The translations under genes and the position numbers were made by a program. 64,000 nucleotides of DNA, taken from positions 1,054,001 to 1,118,000 of the forward strand of contig OY776216.1 in NCBI GenBank assembly GCA_963675435.1. The letters run 5' to 3'. Position 1 is the stretch's first letter, and every line of letters begins with the position of its first letter. Below the pieces are notes generated by a model. The model had not been told where the DNA came from. It ran no database searches and was given only the letters and a program-made list of their open reading frames with translations. This DNA comes from Saccharicrinis sp963675435 (GTDB taxonomy: Bacteria; Bacteroidota; Bacteroidia; Bacteroidales; Marinilabiliaceae). Below are positions 18,262 to 28,215 of the stretch, piece after piece.

Positions 18262-20070
18262 TTAATTTTCTGAGCTTTGACCTAATTCCCAACCTGGGTT
18301 TTGACCTAAGTTAGGTGCTCTTTTAACTTCGCTATCTGGTAAAGGAAAACGATAGTTTTTTGGACTTGTAAAAGAACGAGTAGGGTGTGCTTCTGCCGTT
18401 CTGTATTCGTATGAAGGATTTTCTGGGTTTGTAACAGTTACTCCATAAAGATTATAATATTGCTTATAATATGGATTTCCTGTTTCAGAAGTTACTGATT
18501 GATCTTCAAAAATCATCCATCTACGCTCATCAAAGAATCTATGATCTTCAAAACAAAGTTCAATACGTCTTTCATTTCTGATTCTTTCACGTAACTCAGC
18601 TTTAGTCATATCTGAATAAGCAGGCATTCCAACACGAGCTCTTAGTTGATTGATGTACTCGTATGCAGCACCAGGACCTTCAGATTCATTAATAGCTTCA
18701 GCAGCGTTTAATAAAATCTCTCCAAATCTGAATATAGGGAAAACGTGGTCTGTTGCAGTACCCAATTTAAATGAAATGTTATGAAGGAATTTTTTAGTGT
18801 AATAGCCAGTTAAGGTACCACCATGTAATTCCTGATAATCCACTCCATCAGGAGTAGAAACATCTACTGCACGGTATTCTTCGTTCTCGATATCACCCCA
18901 CATAGATCCATGATGAAGAATTGTTTGCTCAAGACGAGGGTCACGATTTACATATGGATCTTGTGGATCATATGAAGGATCCTCATCAATAGGTAAACCA
19001 TTGGTAGTTTCATAACAATCAACTAAATTTTGCGTTGGGTTAGTACGACCTACAGCATTAAGAGATCCACTAAAACCACAAGGTGCAAGGAATGATTCAA
19101 TTGCATTTGTACGCCAAGCTGAACGTGCTAAAATAAATTCATCATTTAATCTTGGAGCGTCAGATGCGAAACATTCATAATAATCATTGTCAGGATTTCC
19201 AGTGTTGTAAAGATGGTATGGATTGCTTGACTGATTATTTGCTGTAATAAAATCTTTTGCTGCCTGAGCTGCTTCGGCCCAGTATGAAGCATCGTTATTT
19301 GGGTTGTTTAATGCTGATGCACGATAAAGTAATGCTCTTGACTTTAGAGCATATGCAGCAGCACCATTTACACGCCCCCAATTTACCACCTCATTAGAGT
19401 ATCTGAATGGAAGTTCGTCTTTAATTAAGTCACATTGATTAGCAATCCATTTTAAAGCATCGGCAGCATTTGTACGCTCCATGTTCATTGCTCCAGGATT
19501 TCCTAAATCAAATACAATTGGAGTTCCTTCTTCATTTTCGCCAATGATTGGAGCATCACCAAACCAACGAACTAATTCAAAATGAAAAATGGCACGAAGT
19601 AATTGGGCTTCAGCTGTATATCTATCAAAAAGTCTGTTGTCATCACCATCCTTACTTGCATTACCAACTACAGTTTCTCTTGCATTTTTTAGGAATTGAT
19701 TTGTTTTTCTGATAGCACTTACATTACTATTCCAAAAATTTAGTAGAGGATGGTTTGTTGCATCGTAGCTATCAGTTAATACACCATGATAATAATGCAC
19801 GTTCCAATAAGAAATGGCATTATCAGTCATACAATCGCGCGAAGCTCCTAAAAACTGAGCATTGGTATAGCCACTAAATCCATCTGGCAGATTAGTATAT
19901 ATATTAGCCAAAAAACCTCGCGTATTATCTTTATTGGAGAATACTTGTTCTTCCGACATGGAAAGGTCGTATTCTTTATCAAGATAATCGCTACATGAAA
20001 ACAAGGCAAAAGCAAATAATGCGCTTGTTATATATGTTGTTAACTTATTCATTTTAATACTGTTTATCAA
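18262..20070 (-). CDS. SusD/RagB-family nutrient-binding lipoprotein
   Basis: A 602-residue SusD-like lipoprotein that caps a SusC barrel and holds glycan at the cell surface. The start is probably the seventh codon (MNKLTTYITSALFAFALFSC, 20052), which gives a clean lipoprotein signal with the lipidated Cys before SDYLDKEYD. Typical features: LRAIFHFELVRWFGDAPII (TPR-like helix and loop), RNERRIELCFEDHRFFDERR, and the C-terminal YRFPLPDSEVKRAPNLGQNP followed by GW. It starts directly after the stop of the SusC gene at 20072, so the two are a translational pair. It is the second of two SusCD pairs in this operon. Confidence 0.92.
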   Translation of the reverse strand: MINSIKMNKLTTYITSALFAFALFSCSDYLDKEYDLSMSEEQVFSNKDNTRGFLANIYTNLPDGFSGYTNAQFLGASRDCMTDNAISYWNVHYYHGVLTDSYDATNHPLLNFWNSNVSAIRKTNQFLKNARETVVGNASKDGDDNRLFDRYTAEAQLLRAIFHFELVRWFGDAPIIGENEEGTPIVFDLGNPGAMNMERTNAADALKWIANQCDLIKDELPFRYSNEVVNWGRVNGAAAYALKSRALLYRASALNNPNNDASYWAEAAQAAKDFITANNQSSNPYHLYNTGNPDNDYYECFASDAPRLNDEFILARSAWRTNAIESFLAPCGFSGSLNAVGRTNPTQNLVDCYETTNGLPIDEDPSYDPQDPYVNRDPRLEQTILHHGSMWGDIENEEYRAVDVSTPDGVDYQELHGGTLTGYYTKKFLHNISFKLGTATDHVFPIFRFGEILLNAAEAINESEGPGAAYEYINQLRARVGMPAYSDMTKAELRERIRNERRIELCFEDHRFFDERRWMIFEDQSVTSETGNPYYKQYYNLYGVTVTNPENPSYEYRTAEAHPTRSFTSPKNYRFPLPDSEVKRAPNLGQNPGWELGQSSEN

Positions 20071-20071
20071 A

Positions 20072-23000
20072 TTAGAATCCTATTTTCACACCCACAGAGA
20101 AAGAACGAGTTTTTGGATACCACCAAACAAAACTCATTGGTTTTTCTGGATCAACATCATCTGGCAAATCACTAAAAGTATGTAAGTTATAACCACTTAA
20201 GTAGATTCTACATTGAGTCATATTAACTTTAGAGATTAGTGTTTTTGGTAATGAATATCCTATTTCAACATTACGAAGAGACAAGAAATTACCGTTTCTA
20301 ACCCAAATATCATTTTGGTATGTACCAGAACCTCTATCACTATCAATCGTGTTATAACCTCCATAAGTAGGACGTGGATAAAGCGCGTTAATATTTCGAG
20401 AGTCTGTTGGGTCATCATTGTAATATCCCCAGGCTTTAGTTACCTCATGGGTACCCATGTTACTCCAACCAGAGAAACTAATAGCTGGTGATAAGAATAC
20501 TGAACGATTTAAATAAGCAGTCATTAAAACACGAGCATCAAAACCTTTCCACTCAAAACCAAAGTTTAATGAAGGAATTAATTCAGGAATGATAGTATAA
20601 GAATCAGGAGTCATATCGTTAGAATCAATCTTACGGTCTCCGTCTAAATCTTTAAATACAGCTGTACCTAAAGCCTGTCCAGTTCCTGATGCCGTATGAT
20701 ATGGATATTTTTCTGGGTTATCAATAGCATCTTGGTGACTTGTAGCCACTTTTGATGGATCATCAGCCCATTTTACAAATTTATAAATGTTCCATCCTCC
20801 AATAGAGTTGTTAAAAGCATTTTCATATAACGAAGCAACAGACGTGTTATCATAAATTCTGTTACCTGTTTTACGTTGCCATGGTACATTGGGAGCCAAC
20901 TCATCCATTTCAGTAATTTTGTTGGTATTCCAGGTTACCATGCCTTTTAAGTAATACTTAAAGTCTCCAATGTGGTTTTGATGTCCTAAAGAAACCTCAA
21001 AACCTCTACTTTCAACTTTACCGTATGAATCATCAGGAGCAGAAACCCCTAATAAAGCAGGTACTGTTGAACGAGTTACTAAAATATTAGAACGCCATTC
21101 TTTAAATACATCAATAGACCCGAAAAGCTTCTTATTGTAAACATCAAAGTCTAAACCTAAGTTTACCATATCAGATAATTCCCATTTACTGTTTAAGTTC
21201 CCGGCTTTACTCTCGTAAAATCCACCAACATTTGATCCACCTTCGTTACCAAAGGTATAACCACCACCAGAAGCATAGGTTCCTTGGAATGGATATCTCC
21301 CGGCTCCGGTATTTGCCTGTCCTGAGCGACCGTATGAAGCTCTTATTTTTAAAAGATCGATGTTTTTATTTTGTAAGAAAGACTCCTCAGAAAGAACCCA
21401 ACCTACAGAACCTCCAGGGAAAATATCAAAACGTTCACCTTCAGCAAAGTTATCACAACCCATATACGATACATTACCAGATAAAATATATCTGTTATTG
21501 TAGATATAAGTAGCCTGACCGTTGTAAGATAAGTAACGATTTGAAGATGTAGAACCGTGCGATACATTTTTATATGTACGAACAAAAGCCTGTGCATTTA
21601 CAGCGTGTTTTCCAAAAGTTTTATCATAACTCAAACCTGTTCTAAAGTTGATGTTATAATAGTAATCTCTTGGAGAAGTAGAGGGATTAGATAATGCTGA
21701 ATAAGTAGAGAAACGAGTATATTCATACTCTGATATATCAGTTACGTCAGCATTGTAATCATAATTAAACGAGTTAACGTTGTTCGACTGTCTTGAGTTA
21801 AAAGTCTCATAAGAGTCAAAACTAACAATGGCATTTGCTTTTAAACCATCTATTACGTCGCTTAAATCACCTGTAATATTAACAGTACTATAAACATTTC
21901 TACGACGGTTTTTATCAACACCAGAAGATGCTAATAAACGTCCTGCATTGGCAGCTGTACTTGAAGCATAAATACTACCATCAGGGTTGTAAACAGGCTC
22001 CATTGGATTTGCTTCAACAGCACCAAAAGTTACAATACTAAATACTCCTGTTAAAGGCTGAGAGATATTGTCGATACGACCACCTAAATCTAAAGATACA
22101 TTCAATCGTTTTGTTACATCAATATCAATGTTTGATCGTAAGTTGTAACGATTTAATTTATGTTGAGTACTAAAGTTACTGTTATACTCAGTCCACTTGT
22201 CGTTCCACATACCAGATTGATACATATGAGACATAGAAACAAAATAACGAGCCGTTTTATTACCACCACTAATCGTTAAGTTTGTTTTAGTTTGAGGTGC
22301 AGCATCTCTATATAATTCATCATACCAGTTGGTATTAAAATATTTATATCGATCCATACCTTCTAATTTTTCGCCATTACTTACGCGACGGTACATTTCA
22401 ATTTGATCATCTGTATAAAGGGGGTCTTTCCCGTCCAAATATCTTACCTGGTTACGGGTTAAGGCCATGTTATACGAGTTCTGAGTTTCCATTTTTCCAG
22501 TAAGTGTTTGAATACCTACTTCCTGGTTAAGTGTAATTTTAGTACGACCAGCTTCACCACGTTTAGTACTCACAACAATAGCTCCGTTGGCACCTCTCAT
22601 ACCATAAATAGCAGTAGAGGCAGCATCTTTTAAGATGGTTATTTTTTCAATAGGATAGGCATCTAAGAAAGATAAATCCCTTTCCACATCATCAACAATT
22701 ACTAGAGGAGCACGAGCATTTCTGTTCATTGTTCTAAGACCACGAATATAGATCGCTGTTTCTGACCATCCTGGCTCACTTGCCCATTCGTAAGTAGCAA
22801 CACCACTAACTGTAGAAGTAAAAGCATTTTGTAATACCGTAATAGGGTATTTTTCCAACTCTTCACCAGTAACAACCGATGTAGCTTCAGTTACAAACTT
22901 CTTTTGCTTTCTACCAAAAGCAACAGGAGTTGTGTGCGCATATTCATCAGTATCAGGCTCCAATACAACTTCAAATTTGTCGTTAAATACAGCTTTAGCA

Positions 23001-23296
23001 GATGTGTTTTTATATCCAATTAATGTAAAAATGATCTCATCGTTTGGCTTAACAGTTTTCAAACTAAAGTTACCGTCTTTGTCAGACAATACAATTTTAC
23101 TTGATTCTGCTATATTAACAACAACTCCTGATACAGGATTCCCTTCTGGATCAACTATTCGTCCATTTAAAGCTTTTTCCTCTTGCGCAAATGTTGTCAT
23201 CGCAGTCAGGAAAAATATTCCTATCAGCAAAAGCTTCAAAGCTTGTGCTGAATAATTATTTATGTTTTTCATTATATTCCACATAGTATAACTCAA
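20072..23296 (-). CDS. SusC/RagA TonB-linked outer membrane receptor
   Basis: A 1,074-residue SusC-like importer. The likely start is the ninth codon (MKNINNYSAQALKLLLIG, 23272), giving a signal peptide cleaved after TFAQ. Residues about 40-110 form the CarboxypepD-regulatory-like domain (LNGRIVDPEGNPVSGVVV). The plug has VIVDDVERDLS and ASTAIYGMRGANGAIVV, followed by the barrel ending in GVKIGF. The usual VVVGYG motif before the plug is replaced by TTPVAFGRKQKK, so this receptor's TonB region is divergent. It lies 8 bp after the upstream SusD gene. It should import arabino-oligosaccharides with its SusD partner. Confidence 0.93.
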   Translation of the reverse strand: MSYTMWNIMKNINNYSAQALKLLLIGIFFLTAMTTFAQEEKALNGRIVDPEGNPVSGVVVNIAESSKIVLSDKDGNFSLKTVKPNDEIIFTLIGYKNTSAKAVFNDKFEVVLEPDTDEYAHTTPVAFGRKQKKFVTEATSVVTGEELEKYPITVLQNAFTSTVSGVATYEWASEPGWSETAIYIRGLRTMNRNARAPLVIVDDVERDLSFLDAYPIEKITILKDAASTAIYGMRGANGAIVVSTKRGEAGRTKITLNQEVGIQTLTGKMETQNSYNMALTRNQVRYLDGKDPLYTDDQIEMYRRVSNGEKLEGMDRYKYFNTNWYDELYRDAAPQTKTNLTISGGNKTARYFVSMSHMYQSGMWNDKWTEYNSNFSTQHKLNRYNLRSNIDIDVTKRLNVSLDLGGRIDNISQPLTGVFSIVTFGAVEANPMEPVYNPDGSIYASSTAANAGRLLASSGVDKNRRRNVYSTVNITGDLSDVIDGLKANAIVSFDSYETFNSRQSNNVNSFNYDYNADVTDISEYEYTRFSTYSALSNPSTSPRDYYYNINFRTGLSYDKTFGKHAVNAQAFVRTYKNVSHGSTSSNRYLSYNGQATYIYNNRYILSGNVSYMGCDNFAEGERFDIFPGGSVGWVLSEESFLQNKNIDLLKIRASYGRSGQANTGAGRYPFQGTYASGGGYTFGNEGGSNVGGFYESKAGNLNSKWELSDMVNLGLDFDVYNKKLFGSIDVFKEWRSNILVTRSTVPALLGVSAPDDSYGKVESRGFEVSLGHQNHIGDFKYYLKGMVTWNTNKITEMDELAPNVPWQRKTGNRIYDNTSVASLYENAFNNSIGGWNIYKFVKWADDPSKVATSHQDAIDNPEKYPYHTASGTGQALGTAVFKDLDGDRKIDSNDMTPDSYTIIPELIPSLNFGFEWKGFDARVLMTAYLNRSVFLSPAISFSGWSNMGTHEVTKAWGYYNDDPTDSRNINALYPRPTYGGYNTIDSDRGSGTYQNDIWVRNGNFLSLRNVEIGYSLPKTLISKVNMTQCRIYLSGYNLHTFSDLPDDVDPEKPMSFVWWYPKTRSFSVGVKIGF

Positions 23297-23304
23297 TTAA
23301 AGGA

Positions 23305-25068
23305 TTACCATCCTGGATTGTTTTCAATCTCTGTTTTCCAAACTTCAGCTTCAGGAATAGGATATAGATACATTTTATCTTTAAATATACGCTCTTGCGC
23401 AACTTTTCGTGAAATAGTACCATCAGCAGCAACGTTAACGCCATAAATGTTGCGTGAGAGTGCTTTAGTTGCTACATTCCAACGACGAACATCCCAGAAT
23501 CTGTGTTCTTCAAATGCAAACTCTACAGTTCTTTCTTTTCTAATAAAATTTCTCATGTTGGTCTGAGATGAAGTTAATTCTGCTCGATCTTCAACATTTC
23601 CGGTAATTCCGGCGCGGTGACGAATGGCATTTAAAGCTTCATATACTTCAGTTGAAGGACCATTTACTTCATTCATTGCTTCTGCGTAGTTTAAAAGAAT
23701 TTCGGCATAACGAATGAAAATCCAGTTACGGTAGCTTGATCCTGAATGATTATTACCTAAAATAGTTTCAGGAATATATTTACGTACATAATATCCTGTT
23801 GGAGTTGCATTGGCGTTTCCAATAGGATTATCACGTTGTCCTAAAATTACATTAATGATTCCTTCATCACCCCACTCAACACCTTGGTATAAAACAGAAG
23901 CCGCAAGACGAGGGTCTCTGTTAGTCCAAAGATTTGTGTCATCGTAGTTGCTTTCGGCATTTACTGTAGGAGTTGCAGTTCCATTATAAACAGGAGCTCC
24001 TGTTTCGTCATACTCAGTAAAAGGAGATGAGCCATCTACCATGTCGTACATGTCGATTAGGTTTTGAGAAGGACATAACCCTCCGCTACCACCTTCTCCA
24101 ACAGGAGTGTCGTCATAAATAGATCCCCAACCAATTGTTCCATCATTTCTGTAGAAAATAACTTCGTTATTTTGTCCACTGTAAGGAGTTCTTAAGATAC
24201 TGTTAGTATAAGCTGTTTTTCCATCAGCATCCTCGAAAAGACTGTAGTTATCTCCGTAATCATCCATAAAACTTTTTGCAGCATAAGCAGCCTCTTCCCA
24301 GGTAATACCAGATTCACTGCTATAACGTTCACTGGCCATATATAACATGATTCTTGAATATAACGCTCTGGCCATTGGCATACTAATTCTACCTGCATTG
24401 GCAGATTTAAAACCATCATCGTATGATAATAACCCAGCTTCACATTCACTTAACTCTGTTAAAACAAAATCTACAACATATTCTTTAGTTGTTGGACGAG
24501 TAGTGTAGCCTGTTAAAAGATCACCTTCAGGGTCAAGTACTTCTTTTACAATAGGAATAGGTCCGTAACGTAAAAACATTTCCCAATAAAAATAAGCACG
24601 CAGAAATCTAGCTTCAGAACTATAGTTTAGTTTGTCTGTAGCATATTTTTCAGCGCTTAGATCAACAGGTTGAGGAACATTTTCGATGCGGTTAAGTAAC
24701 ATATTACATTTACGAATGCCTCTGTAATAATGCTCCCAGGTAGCTACCAACTCACTGTGTCCGCCACCGCCATAATAGTTACCAATATTAAAAGATGTAC
24801 GAACACCAGCATTGGCATAACTAGTCTCTGCTATATCAGTAGCTGCATCTAACCAGGAACGATTAATTCTTCTGGCTCCGTGACGTAGGAAATTATAAGT
24901 GTCAAAGTGAAACTGTTTTGTAGTTTCCCAGTCACTAAAAACCTGCTCTTCTGTTAACTCATTACTCGGCTGTTTATCAAGAAAGTCTCCAAACATATCT
25001 TCGCATGAAGTTAATGTAATGGCTGACATTCCTAATACGCCAATTATATATAATAATACTTTATTCAT
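23305..25068 (-). CDS. SusD/RagB-family nutrient-binding lipoprotein
   Basis: A 587-residue SusD-like lipoprotein. Signal MNKVLLYIIGVLGMSAITLT ends at a lipobox with Cys22 (TSCEDMFGDFLDKQP). Family landmarks include SSEARFLRAYFYWEMFLRYG, FIRYAEILLNYAEAMNEVN (the most conserved helix), RKERTVEFAFEEHRFWDVRR, and the C-terminal YLYPIPEAEVWKTEIENNPG. It lies 6 bp after the first SusC and 8 bp before the second SusC, so the operon reads C-D-C-D. It should form a hinged-lid complex with the SusC at 25075. Confidence 0.93.
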   Translation of the reverse strand: MNKVLLYIIGVLGMSAITLTSCEDMFGDFLDKQPSNELTEEQVFSDWETTKQFHFDTYNFLRHGARRINRSWLDAATDIAETSYANAGVRTSFNIGNYYGGGGHSELVATWEHYYRGIRKCNMLLNRIENVPQPVDLSAEKYATDKLNYSSEARFLRAYFYWEMFLRYGPIPIVKEVLDPEGDLLTGYTTRPTTKEYVVDFVLTELSECEAGLLSYDDGFKSANAGRISMPMARALYSRIMLYMASERYSSESGITWEEAAYAAKSFMDDYGDNYSLFEDADGKTAYTNSILRTPYSGQNNEVIFYRNDGTIGWGSIYDDTPVGEGGSGGLCPSQNLIDMYDMVDGSSPFTEYDETGAPVYNGTATPTVNAESNYDDTNLWTNRDPRLAASVLYQGVEWGDEGIINVILGQRDNPIGNANATPTGYYVRKYIPETILGNNHSGSSYRNWIFIRYAEILLNYAEAMNEVNGPSTEVYEALNAIRHRAGITGNVEDRAELTSSQTNMRNFIRKERTVEFAFEEHRFWDVRRWNVATKALSRNIYGVNVAADGTISRKVAQERIFKDKMYLYPIPEAEVWKTEIENNPGW

Positions 25069-25074
25069 GACTTG

Positions 25075-28000
25075 TTAGAATTTTAAATTAACTCCACAAT
25101 TAATTGTTTTCATAATAGGATAGCGGTTTGAACCATTACTTTCAGGGTCTGCAATACCATCAATATGATCCCATGTAACTAAATTGTTAGCATTTACATA
25201 TAGTCTGCAATCGCTAATACTAACTGTTTTAATCCATCTGGTAGGAAGCGTATAACTTAACTCAATGTTTTTCAATCTAACAAAAGCACCATTCTTTAAG
25301 AAATAAGAGTTTAGACGTTGATTGTGGTCACCGTTACTATCATAGTGTAATAAAGGATATTTAGCGTTAGCTAAGTTGTATTCCTCGCTTTGAGATGGAT
25401 CCCATCGGTCAAGGTGATGTTCTTTTACTTTACCACCTCCAACAAAAGAATACATAGCTTCAGCGTCGTAATATCTACTTACATGATCAACACCCTGGAA
25501 CATTACACTGAAACCCCATCCTTTGTAGTTACATCCTAATGATAAAGCATAAGTGTTTTCAGGTACATTACTAAAACCAATAACCGTTTCATCGCGTTCA
25601 TCGATAAAACCATCATTGTTGATGTCACGATATTTCAAATCTCCAACCTGAACATTTCCAAATGTAGATATTGGCATATCAGGATTTGCTAAATCAGCAG
25701 CAGTAACAAAACCGTCACTAATTAAACCAAAGTACTGACCGATAGGATTACCTTCACGTTTTCTGTAATCAGTTTTTAAATCAGGCTCATCCATATCTTT
25801 AATCTCATTCTTAGCATGAGCAAAAGTTACGCCTACATTGTATGTAAAATTCTCACCAATACTGTTGGCATGTTTCAATTCAATTTCAAAACCACTATTT
25901 TTAGTTTTACCAAGGTTACCAGCAGCCATTGTTACACCAACCCACTCAGGACGAGTAAGAAATTGAGTTAGAATGTTATTACGTTCTTCATTAAATACAT
26001 CAATATTACCACTTAATAAACCGTTCCATACTCCAAATTCAAGACCTACGTTGTATTTGTTAGCACGCTCCCAGGTTACACCGTAGTTAGGATATTGACC
26101 TTCGTAAATTCCAGTATAGCCTGATGTACCGAAACGGTAAGCACCACCTAATTGAGACCATTTTTGCTCATATAAGAAACGCTGACGTACACCATTAACT
26201 TTATAGATATCGTTACCTACTTGTCCGTATGATGCTCTTAATTTTAAGTTGTTAAGCCAATCCTTAGTATTGCTCATAAATGCCTCGTTGTTTAATCTCC
26301 ATCCAAGAGAGAATGAAGGGAAAAATCCGAACCTCTTTCCTTCCATAAAGTTTTCAGAACCGTTATATCCAGCATTCACCTCCAATAAATAACGATCATC
26401 ATATCCGTAAGTTACACGACCAACTAAACCTTGATATCTTTGAGCTAAATCGGCCTGATGACGATAGTCGTTTTGGTTGTAAAGTACCATTGCAGTAACA
26501 TCGTTTTTACCGAATTTACGAGCATAGCTTAATTGATATTCGAAATAAAGCTTTAAAGTAGTTGTTTGATTGTTACCTGCATAACCTAATTCCGAATCGG
26601 TATTAAATTGGTTGTAGGCATCAATTGACTCGTAGTTATTTCTATCATTCAACTCGTATGTAGCAAAGTTAGCTGTAAATCTTCTGTTGTAGTATGCATC
26701 ATAGTCAAACGACATCATAGCTTTAGCTTTTAAACCTTCTGTAAGCCAATCCATTTTGTAATCAGCAATAAAGTTGGTTTCACTAATCGTATTGGTTGCT
26801 CGGTAAAAACCAGCTTTAGCTAATCGTGCTGCAATGTTGTTTTGGTATTGCGAACTACCTCCATATAAAACTCTTTCATTGTCTCCTTCAGGAATAGTAT
26901 AATTAACAGGGAATAACCATCCCGGAGTGTGGTTTATTTCGTAAAATACTTCGCTAAAAGTTGAGCTTTCAGAAGTATTTGGTCCGTTACGTTCTTCGAA
27001 ACGAGTACCGAAGTTGATAGAAGCAGTAAGGTCTTTTGATAATAAAAAGTCAAGGTTAGCACGGAATGCGTATCTACGGAAACTTGTATTTGATTTGTTT
27101 CCATATTTATCTAAACTTAAGTTTTTATATAAACCTTGTTGGTCGTAATATTCACCAGAAGCAAAATATCTCATTCTTTTTGTTCCACCCTGAACGTTTA
27201 CATTATAACGTTGAGCTGGAGCTGAAGAACGTAAAATTTCATCATACCAATCCACATTAGGATATAACATTTCGTTTAAACCGTCTAACTGACCGGCAGA
27301 AGACTGACGATACATATCTATATCAGAAGCTGAGAATTGAGATGGTAAACCATCATTAGTTAATGCTTCCTCTAATAATACAACTGAATTGTAAGAATCT
27401 AAGTACGTATTTTCTCTTGTAGGACTTTGTGATTGCCAGTTTGCAGTTAAACTTACAACTGGTTTTTGGTCACGACCTCTTTTTGTTGTTACAAGGATCA
27501 CTCCGTTTGCACCACGCACACCATATACCGCAGTTGCAGAGGCATCTTTTAACACAGAAATAGCTTCAATATCGTCAGGAGCAATTTGAGAAAAAGAACG
27601 CTCAACACCATCAACAAGGATAAGCGGTTGTCCGTCGCCAGCAAATGTTGCACGACCACGAATAAAGATTTGTGAATCATCAGCACCCGGAGCACCAGAA
27701 GACTGAGATGTTACCACACCTGGAATTTTACCCGAAATAGCCTGAGTAATGTTAGCTGCAGGTGATTTTAAAATTTCCTTTGAAGATAATTGCGAAATGG
27801 CTCCTACAACACTCTCTTTTTTCTGAGCACCGTATCCAACTACAACAACTTCTTCTAACTCCTGATCATCTTTACGTAAAGTAACATCAAAAGATGTTTG
27901 ACCATTTAAAGCAATTTCCTGGCTTGCAAAACCAATAAAACTTACAATGATTGATGATTGACCACTGCTTACAGTAAGACGAAACTCTCCGTTGAAATCA

Positions 28001-28194
28001 GTAACAGTACCATTTGTGGTACCTTTTTCAACAATAGTAGCCCCAATAATAGTTTCTCCAGTATCATCTTTTATTGTACCACTAATATTCACCGACTGTG
28101 CAAAAATATTTTGCCCGGCCAGAAAAAACATCAGTATTATCATCATACCTACCAATCGGTAAGATGATGTTATATTACTTATTATTTTTTTCAT
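25075..28194 (-). CDS. SusC/RagA TonB-linked outer membrane receptor
   Basis: A 1,039-residue SusC-like TonB-dependent importer. The signal peptide ends near NIFAQ. The CarboxypepD-regulatory-like domain (ISGTIKDDTGETIIGATIVE) covers about residues 35-110. The motif VVVVGYGAQKKESV precedes a plug with PLILVDGVERSFSQI and ASATAVYGVRGANGVILV, and the barrel ends in NCGVNLKF with a terminal Phe. It follows the LamG lipoprotein gene by 21 bp and precedes its SusD by 6 bp. Its domain plan shows what the truncated receptor at 9069 has lost. Confidence 0.94.
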   Translation of the reverse strand: MKKIISNITSSYRLVGMMIILMFFLAGQNIFAQSVNISGTIKDDTGETIIGATIVEKGTTNGTVTDFNGEFRLTVSSGQSSIIVSFIGFASQEIALNGQTSFDVTLRKDDQELEEVVVVGYGAQKKESVVGAISQLSSKEILKSPAANITQAISGKIPGVVTSQSSGAPGADDSQIFIRGRATFAGDGQPLILVDGVERSFSQIAPDDIEAISVLKDASATAVYGVRGANGVILVTTKRGRDQKPVVSLTANWQSQSPTRENTYLDSYNSVVLLEEALTNDGLPSQFSASDIDMYRQSSAGQLDGLNEMLYPNVDWYDEILRSSAPAQRYNVNVQGGTKRMRYFASGEYYDQQGLYKNLSLDKYGNKSNTSFRRYAFRANLDFLLSKDLTASINFGTRFEERNGPNTSESSTFSEVFYEINHTPGWLFPVNYTIPEGDNERVLYGGSSQYQNNIAARLAKAGFYRATNTISETNFIADYKMDWLTEGLKAKAMMSFDYDAYYNRRFTANFATYELNDRNNYESIDAYNQFNTDSELGYAGNNQTTTLKLYFEYQLSYARKFGKNDVTAMVLYNQNDYRHQADLAQRYQGLVGRVTYGYDDRYLLEVNAGYNGSENFMEGKRFGFFPSFSLGWRLNNEAFMSNTKDWLNNLKLRASYGQVGNDIYKVNGVRQRFLYEQKWSQLGGAYRFGTSGYTGIYEGQYPNYGVTWERANKYNVGLEFGVWNGLLSGNIDVFNEERNNILTQFLTRPEWVGVTMAAGNLGKTKNSGFEIELKHANSIGENFTYNVGVTFAHAKNEIKDMDEPDLKTDYRKREGNPIGQYFGLISDGFVTAADLANPDMPISTFGNVQVGDLKYRDINNDGFIDERDETVIGFSNVPENTYALSLGCNYKGWGFSVMFQGVDHVSRYYDAEAMYSFVGGGKVKEHHLDRWDPSQSEEYNLANAKYPLLHYDSNGDHNQRLNSYFLKNGAFVRLKNIELSYTLPTRWIKTVSISDCRLYVNANNLVTWDHIDGIADPESNGSNRYPIMKTINCGVNLKF

Positions 28195-28215
28195 AATTAA
28201 TTATCTTGACTTAAA

